From NCBI GenBank assembly GCA_015501585.1, contig JADNRY010000159.1, positions 62,001-126,000 on the forward strand: DNA of 64,000 nt, read 5' to 3'. Positions 24,484-37,335 of this stretch are shown piece by piece (the stretch's first letter is position 1; each line of letters starts with the position of its first letter). Under the pieces are notes generated by a model. The model did not search any database and was not told the origin of the DNA. It saw nothing but the letters and a program-made list of their open reading frames with translations. The translations under genes and the position numbers were made by a program. Origin of the DNA: Rhodocollybia butyracea (lineage: Eukaryota > Basidiomycota > Agaricomycetes > Agaricales > Omphalotaceae).

Positions 24484-27400
24484 TTATACAGTCGCCTGTG
24501 CAAGGCGGGGTGTTAATCGAGTTTTTGAACTGGAGGTTATTGAAAATCTAGACAATATGAATAACTATGCAGAACCAGTGGGCTGAAAGCGCCTACCGTA
24601 ACCAGCGTGTTGTTTGCTTCCATGGCTGAAAGAAGTCAACAAACTGCAAAGACATTTTTGATTCCCTGTACCTTCAGTTACCAAGTGCCACCAAGTAGCA
24701 TTCAGCGGGTCAGAGTCTGTCCATCCGGGGATATTTTGGCCATAAGTTTCGCGAGTGCTATACTCAAGTTCAAAAGTGGGTCCGAACTGAGTCTGATTGT
24801 CAAGCTCTGGGTAGGAGTTCACATCACTGAACCAACTTAAGAAAATGTTAGTTGGAGAGAATCACAACACTAAGTAGACAGCCTACGTGTATGCGTCCAT
24901 GATATCGAATGTCTGTCAAGACCCGGTAAGTGAATCAATATACAACGTTCATAAGTGTATACACACTGCTGAATCAATCTCGTACACCCTCTGTTTTGTT
25001 GTATCAGTAAGCTAGTGAATCATCGCAGGAAAAAGCACTTGCAAAGCCACTGTTCAAATCTGTAAGAGGCGTGATTGAAGGCGTGATCCAGGCTGTAGTG
25101 AGAGCATTTTCGGCGTTCATGACTGTCCCATTGTTAGCATAAAAGATCTGTTTGAAAAATTGGCTAAGCAAAGGAAGACAGACACTTAAATACAATTACG
25201 AACTGTGAATTCATCCTCATGAGTATGTCCCCAGAAAATATCTACAAGGAGTACTCAGGATTTTGTTTGTTCACAAGACAATAAAACCTACTGGCGATGA
25301 CATGAGGCGAATACCTGTCAACACTATTGAAGGCGCACATTATACCAGCCAACAAATTTCAAAGTAATGTGGCGTACATTTGGTAGAAGAGATTAGTGGG
25401 GTTCAGAAGTGGATCCGAATCATCCCATCCACTGAGGACATGACCAATGATCCAAACTTTCATTAATAGGCAGAATCAATGAGTTGTTTTTGGCAGTTTG
25501 TGTAGGACCAGTGGCCCACATACCTCTTTCTCCTGCATCTTCAGCTTCCTGCAGCTCATCCGTCAGCATTCTCAACATTCCCGATACATCTCCAAGATTT
25601 CATCAGGGCATTGTCACCAGTAGAGACTTAAAGTTGACATACCAGGGTTTGTCATGTCGATATAGTTGTAGAAATTGTTCCTTTGTCAATCTAGTCAGAG
25701 AAGGGAAATATGGAGTAAAAATCAGTCATACGTGAACCCTATAATAAAGTCCAACATAAACAAACATTGACTGCGAAATTCTTTTGGAACACAAGACTTA
25801 CAAAGATTGGTATTCAAGGAAATCACCCGCAGGCCATCAGATCTCTGGACTGAATATGCTGCATAGTGGGTCTTTGCTGCCTGTACAACGGAATCACCCA
25901 ACCAGCCTTCATCCTCCCATAAAGCGGCAACATGATCGTAGTTCCTGCAAATCACAGGCAGCAGTGAGCACTAAGAATCAAAGAACCTGTACCCAGTCCA
26001 TGAGATATACCCACCAGCTGAATTGGTTAGGCCTGGGGCATCAAAAGAGTTGGACGAAGCCTGGCCACTGCAAGAGAACATTAATATACCACTTAGATAG
26101 AAAAATCATAAGATCCATACGAGCTGTAGCTGTCATGGTTTCCAAGAGTAGCATAGACTGGTCCAGAAAGGAGAGTCCGCTTGAACAGATCGTACAACAC
26201 GACCTGTACACTTCCAGATGAGCAGTTCCCTATCGATCATAATATGAAATAACTGACCTCAGCATACTCCACGTATTCTCTTTTCAAGTTGTATTTAGCC
26301 CCAACAGGAGGGAAACCAATTTGAGCCATACCTAGACAGCTGGAAATCACTATCGTGCGAAACAAGGTCTCCAGTGAAGATCATGAAATCGAATGGAGCA
26401 TCTTTCGTATTGGCTAGGACAGGGATGACTTCTAAAGCGGCAAGCCCGAGTGCATATGGCGTGTCACTGTCAACAGCCAACGTTTCCGTTACTAAACAGG
26501 AATGAGCAAGGATACATATGGAATCGAACGCACCAGAGGTAGGAGCCAAAACGAGGGGCTGGGAATGTGATGTGATCTGGGTTAGATGTATTGAAATTGT
26601 TTGCTCTGCAGCAGAGGCCCTTGGTGCAGGAAGCTAAGGAGAATTTTTTGATTCTAGCTTAGCACTTGTTGCTAGTGATACTAATGATCCCCTTACCTTC
26701 TGAACCCTGTATTACGAAAAAAAATGTTGATTAAAAGTGCATTTTGTATTAACGCTGCACACCATGACTTACTGTAGCGTATCCTGCAGACAATTGAGAT
26801 AATGATCAGACATAAGAGGTGTTATTGACTTACTAGGATCGAGATGGAAATCCGACAAATGTAAAACTTTGAGGCGCTTCCCGCTCGGTTTTTTGGGGGT
26901 TGGAAGAGGGTTGGGCTTGGGTTTTGCGAACCACCCCGTTAAATCCAACGGAGTCGTTGGTGGAAGCGGACAGACGCCGAAAAAGTTCTGACAGATCATC
27001 TAGACAAGATAATCAATCAACTCAAGTCCGATCCGAGTCGTTACAACATAACATACCTGACCATCCAAACCGCCTACATCAGCTTGCGCATAAACTTGTG
27101 TAACAACGTTTCCCATATCGTTCGGCCCATAGGTCTGACTGCACGTAGAAGTAAGATCGAACACATTGCAAAGTTCGATGGCGAAAGCCGGGCCCTGCGA
27201 GGGGGCAGCCAAGAAGAGAAACTTGGCAACTTCGAGTGAAGCAACGCATTTAGCGCAATCGGTGTCGAGAATGGTACTGTTTGCGATGGAATTGAGCTGG
27301 GTGATAGCCGATTGGAGCAACTTGGCGGAAGACACGGGTGCTGGGAGGGGATGAGGATCCTTCGTGTCGGTAGTTGGTATATCGTCCGGGTTCGTCAGCT

Positions 27401-27726
27401 CCAAAGGATAGATTTCATGCTAGTAAGCCCGAAAGGTAAATCAGATTGATTTTGAGATACCAAACTAGCGGTTATGCTTACGGTGACAGGATCAGAGATG
27501 ATTGGTTGTGGCTTTAGTCGCTCCGGTTAGATAGAGTTCTGTATAGGTAACCGAAACTGAACATTACCTGCGCAGATGTAGCAGTCGGATCGTTGTAATA
27601 TTTCGAAAATATGGAGGTAGGGAATTTGCCATCGGCAGTAAACACTGTTGTAGGGAAACCTGAGGCGGACGCTGCAGCCACCGTCAAAGAAGGCAGCACG
27701 AACGCAGAGAGAACAAGGAGCGCCAT
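24484..27726 (-). CDS. Acid-sphingomyelinase-like phosphodiesterase (secreted, saposin plus calcineurin-like domains)
   Basis: Secreted metallophosphoesterase related to sphingomyelin phosphodiesterase, expected to split sphingolipid headgroups. The ATG at 27726 starts a signal peptide (MALLVLSAFVLPSLTVAAAS). A saposin-like, Cys-containing region follows (DTDCAKCVASLEVAK, LCNVFDLTSTCSQTYG, MICQNFFGVCPLP), then KRLKVLHLSDFHLDPS. All metal-site motifs are present in order: DFHLD (about 26840), FMIFTGDLVSHD (about 26390), TLGNHDSY (about 26120), WIIGHVLSGWDDSDP (about 25430) and FWGHTHEDEF (about 25215). The end is YSTRETYGQNIPGWTDSDPL, ATWWHLVTE and one or two small exons. The stop at 24484-24486 is my best reading, but the last exon is uncertain. 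At least eight short introns separate the pieces. No inactivating change was seen. Confidence 0.85.
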
Positions 27727-27766
27727 TCGAAAGGAAGGAGCAAGTAAACAATCGCGTTCAACTTGG

Positions 27767-27774
27767 TATTTATA
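27767..27774 (-). promoter_or_regulatory. TATA-like box of the sphingomyelinase-like gene
   Basis: TATAAATA on the minus strand, about 41 bases upstream of the ATG at 27726. Confidence 0.45.
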
Positions 27775-30700
27775 AGACTTTGTCCACATGATAATCCGCG
27801 ATTATGTTGAACAATGTGTGAGAGAGACGCATGTTCATGGCGTATCGAAATGATGCCTGCCTTTGAAAAAGCTCCTGTGTGTCACGCTCCCGTAACTTAG
27901 TAGCCAATTATAGGTTCGGGAGAATAAGATTAAGATCATTAGCCTGCTCAGAGCCTGTTGGCAGCTTGTACAAAGGCATGAGAGTAGATGTTGCGATTTC
28001 TCGCTCAAAATTATTTGTTTCCTGAAAGATTGGCAGCCCCTGTTCAGCTGACTGTTGATATTATGTCCCCAATCCACAAAAAGAGGAAGATCGAGGGACA
28101 AGATCTAGTCCTTATTATGGACTTGAACGGTAAGTTTTTGTCTTATGGATTCAGTACCAATGTATGACATGAATAGTAACTGTACTGACCAGGTGCCAAC
28201 AGCCCCTTTCATTAGTATTCATCGTATCAATTCAGCAGGTCAAACTACTCGAGCATTGTCCTTGACCGCGCACACAAAAAGGCTATAGAGTAGTTTCGCC
28301 GTATAGAGATATTAACTGACTAAGGTTGGACGTTGATAACTTGATAATCAGCGGGTTTTGCGGCAGAAGCATAAAACCTTGATGTTATCTCGTGGTATTG
28401 AAGATTTTTTGGTTCGCGGGTGTACCTATGTACATGGATTGCATACAAGAGTCTTCTCATTGGTTATGCGCCGAATCTGTAGATTGATTTTATCATCCTG
28501 CTGTAAAATCTGGCCGATCCATCTGGATATGACTTACAAACGAGCATCCCAACGGATTTCGTGAGAACCGAGTGAATCTTGTCCATTTCCTCTGCAGCGG
28601 TGGCAGAGGCCCATTATGAGCGAAATCTCCTGTTGTGAGTTTGCGAGTGCGCAACAACTCTTCTCACATGAGAAAAGAGCTCCAGCTGTGTAGCTAGTGG
28701 TAGGAGAGATTCTCGTGCGATAACAATACCGTGCCTTTAATTCTCGATTAGCCATGACACCCCAACATCGGCTTCTTCTCTTCATCTTGGCCGTAGATCC
28801 CCGTTCTCTTCGGCTTTGAATTGCAGGGAATACAATATAACATTGAACCAATGATAACCAGAGGACGGGATAGCGTGAGTTCAAAATCACAGCAGCCGTT
28901 TCCAAACATTCTCGCAGACGGAGGACCGATTGGTTCAGTCCAGAGTCGAAAGAGGATGCCAGGAAAGGAAAGCGCGTGAAGATGGACGAGCTAGTAAACA
29001 AGAGAGTTGATAGGGAGGTGTAGACATCGTTGTATTGCGTGTAATTTCTTGAGACACAGAGATATATCCTTGACTATGTGAAGAGCTCAGTCCTTCACCT
29101 CTCCAGAAGCATATCCGCGTCATGCACCAATGGAAACCAGCTAGACTAAACAACGTCGCGCCAGATACTGACTGAGGAAGTTGCGTGGCGTACCAATTTC
29201 TTGTTTAGTCGGCATATGGGCTTGGTGAAAATCCCTCCAATTCCTCTGCTCGCTAGTAGCATCCTATCTTTTCTGATCCTCTACCAACCCGCTTCACGAT
29301 GCTTGAGATTGAGTACTTGATTTCAAAAGGATATGCAAGTAGAAAAACGAGGTGAGCATATTTGACTTGTCAAGCTAAGAGCAGAATTGTGACTCTAGTC
29401 GATTTAGACGATGCAAGAAGCAGAGGAAATAACGAGCGTTGGTATTGGCGACAGAGAAGGCCCAAGCGTGAAATCGCAGAAGAAGAGGGCTGTCAGCGTG
29501 ATCGGCAAAGAGTCCGAAGGATGACTCTTGGACATGTCACGTTTTTACTAGGCGCCCACCCTCCCATTCCATCAACTCCTTGACTACGACTTGCGGTGGA
29601 TATCGATAAATGGGCGAATGGTGGATTCATAGTCGGAATGGAACGTAGGAACTGAATGAACGACGTGACCACGAGTTTCGACTTGGTTTTCGCGGAAAAC
29701 CAACTCGTTTGAACAGCCGGGTCGTTGGTAGCGAACCTCGTTGTTCAAATTTGCGTGCTCAGTCACATAATCTATACAGTGCGTATGCTTCCCACTGCTT
29801 TTGGCAGGATAGATACGTCTTTCTCACAGCACTATCCCTAGAGATAATCAATAACTTCACGGATGTCCTGTACATGTCCTCGTTTATCCGACTTTCACGC
29901 GCAGTATCCTTCAAGCCTTAGTACTCTAATTGATCGTTGTACCATCCTCCATTGCGGCAACTTCTGCTACCATCGAACCTTTGAGCTTTAGCAACGGTAC
30001 TCAGCGCTCAGTCATCGAACCCTACTCCTTGTTAATCGCTGTACGCACGTGGATATCAGCTATCAGGCTATGCAGACATGGATCGTCGCGCGTCAAGCTT
30101 CAAAACTTCAAGTCTCAAGGCCTCAAGCTTTCAAGGCCTCACGGAATGTTCAGTCCTGGAAGTCGTTAACGCAACTATCCTCTATCTAAAACTCAAAGCT
30201 TCAAAGGTTTACGGCCTCCTTTGCCAATTTAGCAGTTCTGAGAAAATCAACGATATCGACTTCTTGTGAGCATACCTCCTTTGCCTCGTATTGTTAGTAC
30301 TATTACTTCCTCTTGGTCATAGCAGGTGCAGGCCTCAACACCGCGCAGGTCTATATGGTGTCTCCCAATACCCGATTCCCCGCTCTGGTGGTACGTTCAC
30401 GACCACAGGGAGTAGTCTTGTGCCTGGACAAAGTTTTACAAACTTCCCAAAGCCTGTAACCGTCATCACCTTCATATGCCCTGTCCCTCGATCACGACCC
30501 AAGTTGTTGACATTCTTCGAAGCTTATAATATGTGCGATTCCAGCGTCGATCGAAACATTTGACCTCCCGCCGATTGTACTAGACTCAGGTACTTACCTT
30601 CCGACTCGTACTACTCGGTTTGCGGTCTAATATCACAGCCGTTGGTCAGCGCTATTGATTTCTTGTGAGTACCTCTTCTAGCGTATTTTCTTTCGTTGCG

Positions 30701-31107
30701 GGCTAGAGCTGGACTTGGAGCTGGACAGTGCTTATCGCAGCCATAGCTGTTGTACGGAGTACGATACCCTCGTAGATTTAATTAAAACTCAATTCCAGTG
30801 GTTGCGCTGGAGTTTGTATTCCTGGCTGTTTTGCTGTGTTCTCTGATAGTGTTTATATAGATTCTCTACCTGTCTGAAATGCCATATATAGTACCTGGTT
30901 CCTGGTTTTCGCTCAGGGGGAGTAGAGCGCTTGATTGTTGAACAGCAATCTCCTTGGAAGCGACTAGACAGTCGAAGAAGCTTAACAGCTCGGGATCTTT
31001 GTAGCTTAGCGTCATGAACGTTCGAGTGGCAATTGGTAAACTTTACCTGTGAGAAAGTCTATACTAGTACCTTTAGGCCACGTGCGGCCGTAAGTCAACA
31101 GCTTTCT
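27775..31107. other. Intergenic DNA, no gene supported
   Basis: Several open frames occur (for example 28534-29001 minus and 30291-30563 plus) but none has a recognised domain or convincing splice structure. Around 30090-30210 the words TCAAGCTT and AAGGCCTCA recur in a short degenerate repeat. A decayed gene may be present and I cannot name it. Confidence 0.4.
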
Positions 31108-33495
31108 ATGAGTGATATATCTATAGCAAGCACCTCTCTTCCTCCCTCAGACCTTTCATCGATGTCTACTTCCATTGATGATCCCTTGCTTTCTCCAGCA
31201 TTCTCAACTGGAAGCTCCTCATTTCGCCCATACGGCAGTGAACAAGATCTAACTTCATCTACAGACGATATCCTCAAATCCTGTAACAGGTAAAATGCGC
31301 CCTTTCTGATTACATGATGGATTGCTGAAAACTTGCTTTCGCAGGTTTCGTATCCTTGTTCTTGGCAAAGTTAGCTCGTTGGACCTTAGTGAAATGTATA
31401 CTGGGCTTTAACGGAGTTCATATTCAGTCAGGAGCCGGAAAGTCTTCATTAATTAATGCAACTTTTGGGGTCAACGTCGCAGTATGTGTAGTGTACCCCT
31501 TGGTGCTGGTTATATATTTACTAAAAAATGGGTTACAGAATGTATCACACGAGATATCCGGGGTGTCGGACATTCATACCGAGATTACATTTGAAGAGAA
31601 TAGCAAGTTCATTTTGCACGACTCTCAAGGATTCGTGGCGGGGGAGACTCAGAATTACGACACGGTTCAGAAATTTATCATGGACAGGGCGAAGGAGCGG
31701 GAACTGAAAGATCGACTCCACGCAATCTGGTGAGCTTTCAAAAAATACTACTTCTGAATGATACCGCTAAGTAATGCAAAATTCAGGTTTTGCATGGAAG
31801 TCCCTACTGAGAATGGCGCCCTTTTTGAAAAAGCCGACGAGACTTTTCTTGCTCTTGATATCAAAAGCGGTACTATGACTTTCGAGTTTCTAGAATTCAA
31901 CCCTCCGAGTCCTGATGAATTCCTGCCACAGTTCCAGTTGTGGTGGTGTTCACCAAATACGACCTTCTTATTCGTAAGTTTGAGAGGGAAGCTGACGACG
32001 ATATTGGGGACGAAGAGCTGGAAACAATGGTAAACCAGAAAGCCGAAGAGTTTTACAATAACGCATGCGTTCTCCCGCTGAAGAGAATCACTGAGAAACG
32101 AAGGGCCCCTATCACGCATGTCAGAGTCTCTAGTAAGTTAACCCCTTGCATACGAGTGGTTGGGGCTCACATTGTGTTATCACAGAAAAGCCTAGATACA
32201 GTGATACTCTCGCTAATCTCGCGATCGAGACACAGAAGCACTTGGATAGGCATGTGTCGGTTCTGTGGCAATCGGCTCAACGTGCCAGTGTAGATGAGAA
32301 GATAAATGGCTGTATTGCGTACGTGAAGTATTTTGGCAACGAACGACTCTTTTCTCACTTGATGATATTTATTTAGAGTGGGAAAAAGAAGTGGGTGTAC
32401 AACCAAACCTACGCGGAAGCGTCCCCGTCTCAAAAATATTGTTAGAATACTGGCGAAGTTTAGCATCAAGTCTCCACTTCCCAGGTAAAACCTTGCAACA
32501 GTGTTTGTACCGGATCCACGACGATGTGCTTGAAGTTTGGAACTTCAATGATCCCTCACTTGTTCGTACACTTTTTAAGTTACTTGCATGAGTAACCCAA
32601 GCTGAGGTATCGTGTGCCCCATTAGCATCTCAAATCGCGAAAGTTCAAAACCATGATGGCTTTTCTAGTAGACGACCTACATGAAAGCAGTCCGAAGAAC
32701 AGGAAGAGATCGATGTAGAGAAAATTTTAATACATTGAGACTTTTAACTGACAAAGACCTCAGCTCTTTCAATGACGCGTATGATGCGGTTGCAGCTCTT
32801 CCTATTATACCGCCTGTGGCATTGGGGGCTGCTGCTGGACTTGTTGTTGTTCAATGGATTATGCAGGTATACCAGGAAATGTAAGTGCCGGTTGAATTAA
32901 ACACTGTGCAAAGGCTTATTCAGTAGTTCTACAGTCCCAGTATCCTCCGCCTCCTGATGGGATACATATGTGGTCTGTTTTGTGATTTAATCTTCCATGG
33001 CGGCCTGATCTCTTAAGAAAATATTTCTCAGATCTCACCAGTGTCCTACAATGCCTCTTTTGGATTATGCAAGGAGAAGGTCAGTCTACCGAGGTGGATT
33101 GGCCTTTCATTGGCCTAGCAATGGAAGAATATGAGAGTACCGGGGCTCGAAACACAATACATGCAGAGATTTGGCATTTTGTGAAGCCCAACACACTGTT
33201 CCGGCTGAAACAGAAGGCTGAAGCTCTGGATAAGCTGGACCACATGTTGCAGAATGCCGAGAGAGACGAACCTCCAGAAAAACTGGACTATATTTTGGAG
33301 CATGCCCAGAAAGATGAACCCCTGGAAAAATCCAACAGTATTTTGGATAATGAAGAGAAAGATGAACCTCTGGAAAAACTTGACCGTATTTTACAGAATG
33401 TCCGGTTTAAAGCAGAGAATCTTGGGCCAAGTCCAAGGCTATCCCTAGCTTTTGCAGAGTCGGATCAGTTCGCTTTTGATGTGTTCTCGTTTTGA
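31108..33495 (+). CDS. P-loop GTPase (HSR1/septin-like G domain) with hydrophobic segment and C-terminal repeats
   Basis: GTP-binding protein with about ten short introns. The ATG at 31108 gives MSDISIASTSLPPSDLSS, a Ser-rich lead. Splicing gives RFRILVLGKSGAGKSSLINA (G1), then DSQGFVAGET (G3), PVVVVFTKYDLLIRKF (G4) and AVGKRKYWRSLASSLHFPG. The last junction uses donor GTGGGT near 32388 and acceptor TTAG near 32444. Next come YRIHDDVLEVWNFNDPSL, KFKTMMAFLVDDLHESS, and a hydrophobic Gly/Ala stretch IIPPVALGAAAGLVVVQWIM near 32806. Then EIPSILRLLMGYI-YLTSVLQ and a Glu/Lys-rich repeat tail follow. This order is typical of uncharacterised mushroom GTPases that probably bind membranes. One junction (about 32580-32640) was not resolved, so damage there cannot be ruled out. 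Confidence 0.75.
33220..33410 (+). repeat. Four imperfect 18-20-residue repeats at the GTPase C-terminus
   Basis: The coding sequence repeats the pattern KLDxILxxAxKDEPLE: LDKLDHMLQNAERDEPPE, KLDYILEHAQKDEPLE, KSNSILDNEEKDEPLE, KLDRILQNVRF. The DNA copies are also close (AAAGATGAACCYCTGGAAAAA), which suggests recent expansion. A short amphipathic helical repeat is likely. Confidence 0.85.
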
Positions 33496-34034
33496 TTTAA
33501 GTATTCCAAGTCCTGTTGAGCATGACTTAGGCCGTTTGATGGATTAGGGATACATATGGCTGGTCGGACTAATTTAATGCTGATGTGTGGTATTTTCTGG
33601 AAAATACTATGTACTGATATCTAAATTTGTTGCACTTGATTTTATGCTCAGGAATCATTGTCATAAAATTTTTATCCCACATTCTAATTTCTCCAATTGC
33701 AGTCCAGCCAGATGAGTCTCGCAGAGTCTCACGGATACATCTGGCTCAAGTAAATAGCTAACTGGACTTGACTTCCACTAAACTCACTGAGGGTGGTCAA
33801 TGTTTTTATTCCAGTCTCCTCCAACATCAATCATGGTGCTATCAAATGGCCGCCTCCTCAGACCATATATTTGGATTCAAAGGTGGGCACCAGAATGGGG
33901 AAAGTTCAGAGGGTGTCCATGAATTTTTTATTATATCACTATGTATTTTGTCCTTAAGCTTATTTACCCACCCCTTGCCCACCACCCTCCTCCCTACCAG
34001 ATAGGGAAGGAGATTCTCATGCCTACATAAGTGC
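33496..34034. other. Spacer at the edge of the mobile-element island
   Basis: No gene is seen. From here on almost all sequence is repetitive or transposon-derived. Confidence 0.4.
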
Positions 34035-34042
34035 TCTCAATA

Positions 34043-34568
34043 CAAGGGGTATTCAAAATCTTCAGGCCAGACATGACCTTGTTTTTTGGCCATAAGGAAT
34101 TTTTAGCCCCCCCCCTCCCCCCCGCTCCTTATTTAGAGAAATTTTCCCACCCCTAGTAGTCGGCATCACCGGCATGTAGTATTTGTCAGCGCCGGCACGA
34201 CCTGGCATGCCATATTGCCGGCGGTGTAGGCATGTTTTGACAATTACCTATCTGTGACATGAAGATTTGAGTGGTATTATAGCTATCAGTTGCACAGTCA
34301 ACTTTTTTTGGCAGCAAGTTCAGAGTCATTGGTATCATGTTCCAAGCCCAATCAAGAATGAAACTTGGTTTTTGGCCTTTTATGGCTACATTTTAGACTG
34401 GTTACACCCAAATATGTGTTAAAAGGCTACAAAAAGCCTTTCTTCATCATTTGATCACCATTAGAACACAGTTATGTAAGGTTGGAACTTTTGGCCATAA
34501 GCCAGCTTTAGACCCCCCCCCCCCCCCCCCAAGGTCATGTCAGCGCTTAAATTTTTGAATACCCCTTG
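34043..34568. mobile_element. hAT-type MITE, 526 bp
   Basis: Ends are inverted: CAAGGGGTATTCAAAA at 34043 and its complement at 34568, with an inner match ACATGACCTTG, so an imperfect TIR of about 40 bp. It is flanked by a perfect 8-bp duplication TCTCAATA (34035-34042 and 34569-34576), the hAT signature. Long C-tracts lie just inside both ends (about 34106-34131 and 34513-34530). Non-coding. Confidence 0.88.
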
Positions 34569-34654
34569 TCTCAATATTGGTTTGACCTCCGCAGCACTTT
34601 TTGCTCCTTTTCCCCCGGATCCAACTTACTATCTTCAAGAGACAACATGTAAGG

Positions 34655-35221
34655 TAAAGATGGACACAAGTCCAGTTCTTACACAGGTACTCGTGAGTAA
34701 GAACCGTGGGACTACTTGCCAGTATCTGACTCGCAAGTCAAAACACTTGTTTCCCACAAGTCACTAACAAGTCACAAGTCAAGGTTTTGAAAATTCACAA
34801 GTACTTGCAAATACTTGTGACTCATGCCACAGTTAGTACTTATACATACTTTGGTGAAAGAAATATATATTTTAGTAGTAAAAGTTGTGCAATACTTAGA
34901 ACTTACAATGTTTCCTCATATTATACCTACCGTGTAAGTCATCAAGTACTGGCACACAGGCTTTAGATTGTAGACAGCGCCATGGGCTGTCTACAGTCCA
35001 GGACCTTAGTTTCAGTATGTATTTGCTTCGTGGTGTAGTGTGGAACTGTTGTAAATAGGTGTAGTACAGGTCTTTGTAATTACTATACTGTATAACTGAT
35101 GTATACAAGTAAGTAAGTAACAACACAAGTACTTGTAGGTATACTTGCCAAAATACTTGCAATTCAAGTACTTGTGTGCCGGTTCCAAGTATACTTGGAA
35201 CCGGACTCGTGTCCATCTTTA
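34655..35221. mobile_element. hAT-type MITE, 567 bp
   Basis: The TIR TAAAGATGGACAC(A/G)AGTCC is present at both ends in inverted orientation. A perfect 8-bp duplication ATGTAAGG flanks it (34647-34654 and 35222-35229). The TAAAG end fits the hAT consensus. The interior is rich in CAAGTACTTG words in both orientations (for example near 34799 and 35125). Non-coding. Confidence 0.88.
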
Positions 35222-35475
35222 ATGTAAGGTAAATCTACTTTCTTTTATGTATTCTATGGCTCAGAGCTGTTGAGCCCCCAAAGCCGGCTGTATTTGAGCC
35301 TAGCCTAGCCCCAGCCATCATAGGGCTCAGAAGGGCTCAGAATTTCCAAAGCCCTGAGCCGGAGCTCAGTGTTTCATTAAGCGCTGCCCAGCAGGCGGCG
35401 CAAGCAACTGTACAGCTGCACGTGTCTCATCCTCAGAGAATATTGCTATCATCAATTTGAAACTTATTTCTGGAG

Positions 35476-36057
35476 ATGTCAAACCTGACGGAAAAAGAAG
35501 CTTCTTCATGTCGGCACACAGTTCCTTCATCCCGATTGACAGATGCTGCTAATGCTGATCCAAATCAAGTTCTTCCCTCCCAAAAGGCAGCTGTCCAACA
35601 TGCACAGGCTGAGAAAGCTGAGAAGGAATGGCTGTTACTAGCTGAAGGACAATCAGAGAAGGGCACTGAAGGTGTGTTATCAATATATATTTATGTCCCA
35701 TTCATATGATAATCCTGATTGATATAGAATTGTCCACATCAGTGTCTGCATGCAAACATAAAACTCCTCCAGCTGACGATACTGCCAGTGACAATCCCAA
35801 GTCCAAAGCTGCAAGCCCCAGAGATATTTCCAGAACAGAATCCAACAAGGATATCTCAGCAAAAAAATTGACTCAGTGTATGGATTTTTGCTGTTTTGAG
35901 TTCTGTCAATCATTGAATATCTATTGATAGCCAAGAAGGCACGTGTCGAGCCTGTGCCTGAAGAAGATACCCAATTAGCATATCCGATGACAACAATAAC
36001 ACAGTCGCAAAGTCGCAAATCTCCTGTGCAAGTGACACAAAGTACTTCTACACTGTG
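35476..36057 (+). pseudogene. N-terminal fragment of a transposase-like gene
   Basis: Three exons join as MSNLTEKEASSC..., then ELSTSVSACKHKTPPADDT, then SKKARVEPVPEEDTQLAYP, with stop at 36055-36057 after QSTSTL. Introns (donor GTGTGT at about 35672; donor GTATGG at about 35879) are canonical. It is polar, Ser/Lys-rich and has a short basic cluster (KKARVEP) that could be a nuclear signal. This composition is like the disordered head of mushroom hAT/BED transposases, but no zinc finger or catalytic core follows. GC-rich GAGCC words at 35255-35370 could be a transposon end. Origin is inferred. Confidence 0.4.
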
Positions 36058-36459
36058 ACACCACATATTCTTGGTAGCTTTAAAGGACGGCAGAGCTGTA
36101 ATCTCTGCAAGTATGTTTAGAGTATATTCAGAACTAGTATATTGTCAGCTAATTCCATTGCTTAGCTGAAATTTTGTCAATGAAATCATGATTTTACGGT
36201 GCCATCTTGGGTTGAAGCATGAGGTATATTATTTGCTCGATGTTCTGTTATATACACTGGGGGCATTCACCGTGGCACCTGAAAATCAGGTGTGTTCATA
36301 TCACCTACGCAGGCACCTTGAAGCTCACCTGGAAATCAGGGCCCCACTTGTCACACCTTTGAATAGTGATCTAGTGATCAAGATTGATGGACCTTGGGAG
36401 GTCTCAGCTATCTTGGTATAGTCTTGGCTTTCCCTACTAATAGGCTGTGATTCATGTCA

Positions 36460-37310
36460 AATTATTCAAGTTTTGATCTGGCAAGGCTTCTGAGGAAATT
36501 GCTCACCCCATCACACCAAAAGTCAGGCGCGCCGGAGCCAGACCAAGGGTTGTCTTACGCAAATGGGGGGGTATGGCTGACAAGGGGCGGGTCACAAACC
36601 GCGTTTTTGTATAGCTATAAAATATTCATAAGTCCAGTCAATATGTAACTAGTTATCACTAATTAGCAGAATGAAAAGGAGAAACAGTGGTTAGCGGACC
36701 ACAGGCAGGTAGACAACTGATTGGAACGTCTGCGAGTTTGAAGCCATCAATGGGCTCAAACTCAGATTTGTCAGGGAGAGCCCAAAGTATTTTGTGTTCT
36801 CCTTCGAGACTGGGCTTGCAGATTAGAGTGAGGTGGGTGACATGCAAATTGAAAGACTGGGGCATGAAGATTGGATCATGTTCACCAAAGTTGAAGTGGC
36901 GCCAAAGGTGGATGTGCTGTGTCTTGACAAGTAAGGGGACTTGCATATCCATGTTTGGCAATGTAAGATAGAGACCCAGTTTGGGGTATTGATGACCAAT
37001 GACTCCATTCCTGGATTTGAGGATTGCAACATTAGACTAGGTATAAGTAACATTAGCCAAACAGGTAGAAACTGAAGAAGAAACATGTACCATTGAGGAC
37101 ATGCTACTAAACAGTAAAAAGAGTACAAAGTTCTAAAAAGCTCGTTGCCAACGTGTAGTCTAGCAAGAGCCAAAAAACTCACAGCACCAAGCCGATCAGT
37201 TATGGTATTGAGAGGATACCAACTCAAGGTTTAGTATCGAGCAGCAATTCCTATGCAGAGTCTGAAATTGTCAGATGTTTGCTGATGTTGTTGAAGACAG
37301 TGGTAAGCTT
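36460..37310 (-). pseudogene. Unrecognised minus-strand gene fragment
   Basis: A 100-codon frame at 36961-36659 reads like protein (HIHLWRHFNFGEHDPIF; SFNLHVTHLTLICKPSLEG; EHKILWALPDKSEFEP). Overlapping frames extend upstream to about 37227, with intron-like gaps. No family is recognised. It is bounded by a G-tract (about 37311) and R1 repeat copy A, and is probably a relic of a mobile or duplicated gene. Confidence 0.35.
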
Positions 37311-37335
37311 AGGGGGGGGGGGGAAAGCGATTCAT

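Noticed and set aside
28534..29001. 155-codon minus-strand frame
   Set aside because: No recognised motif. Short upstream pieces do not splice convincingly.
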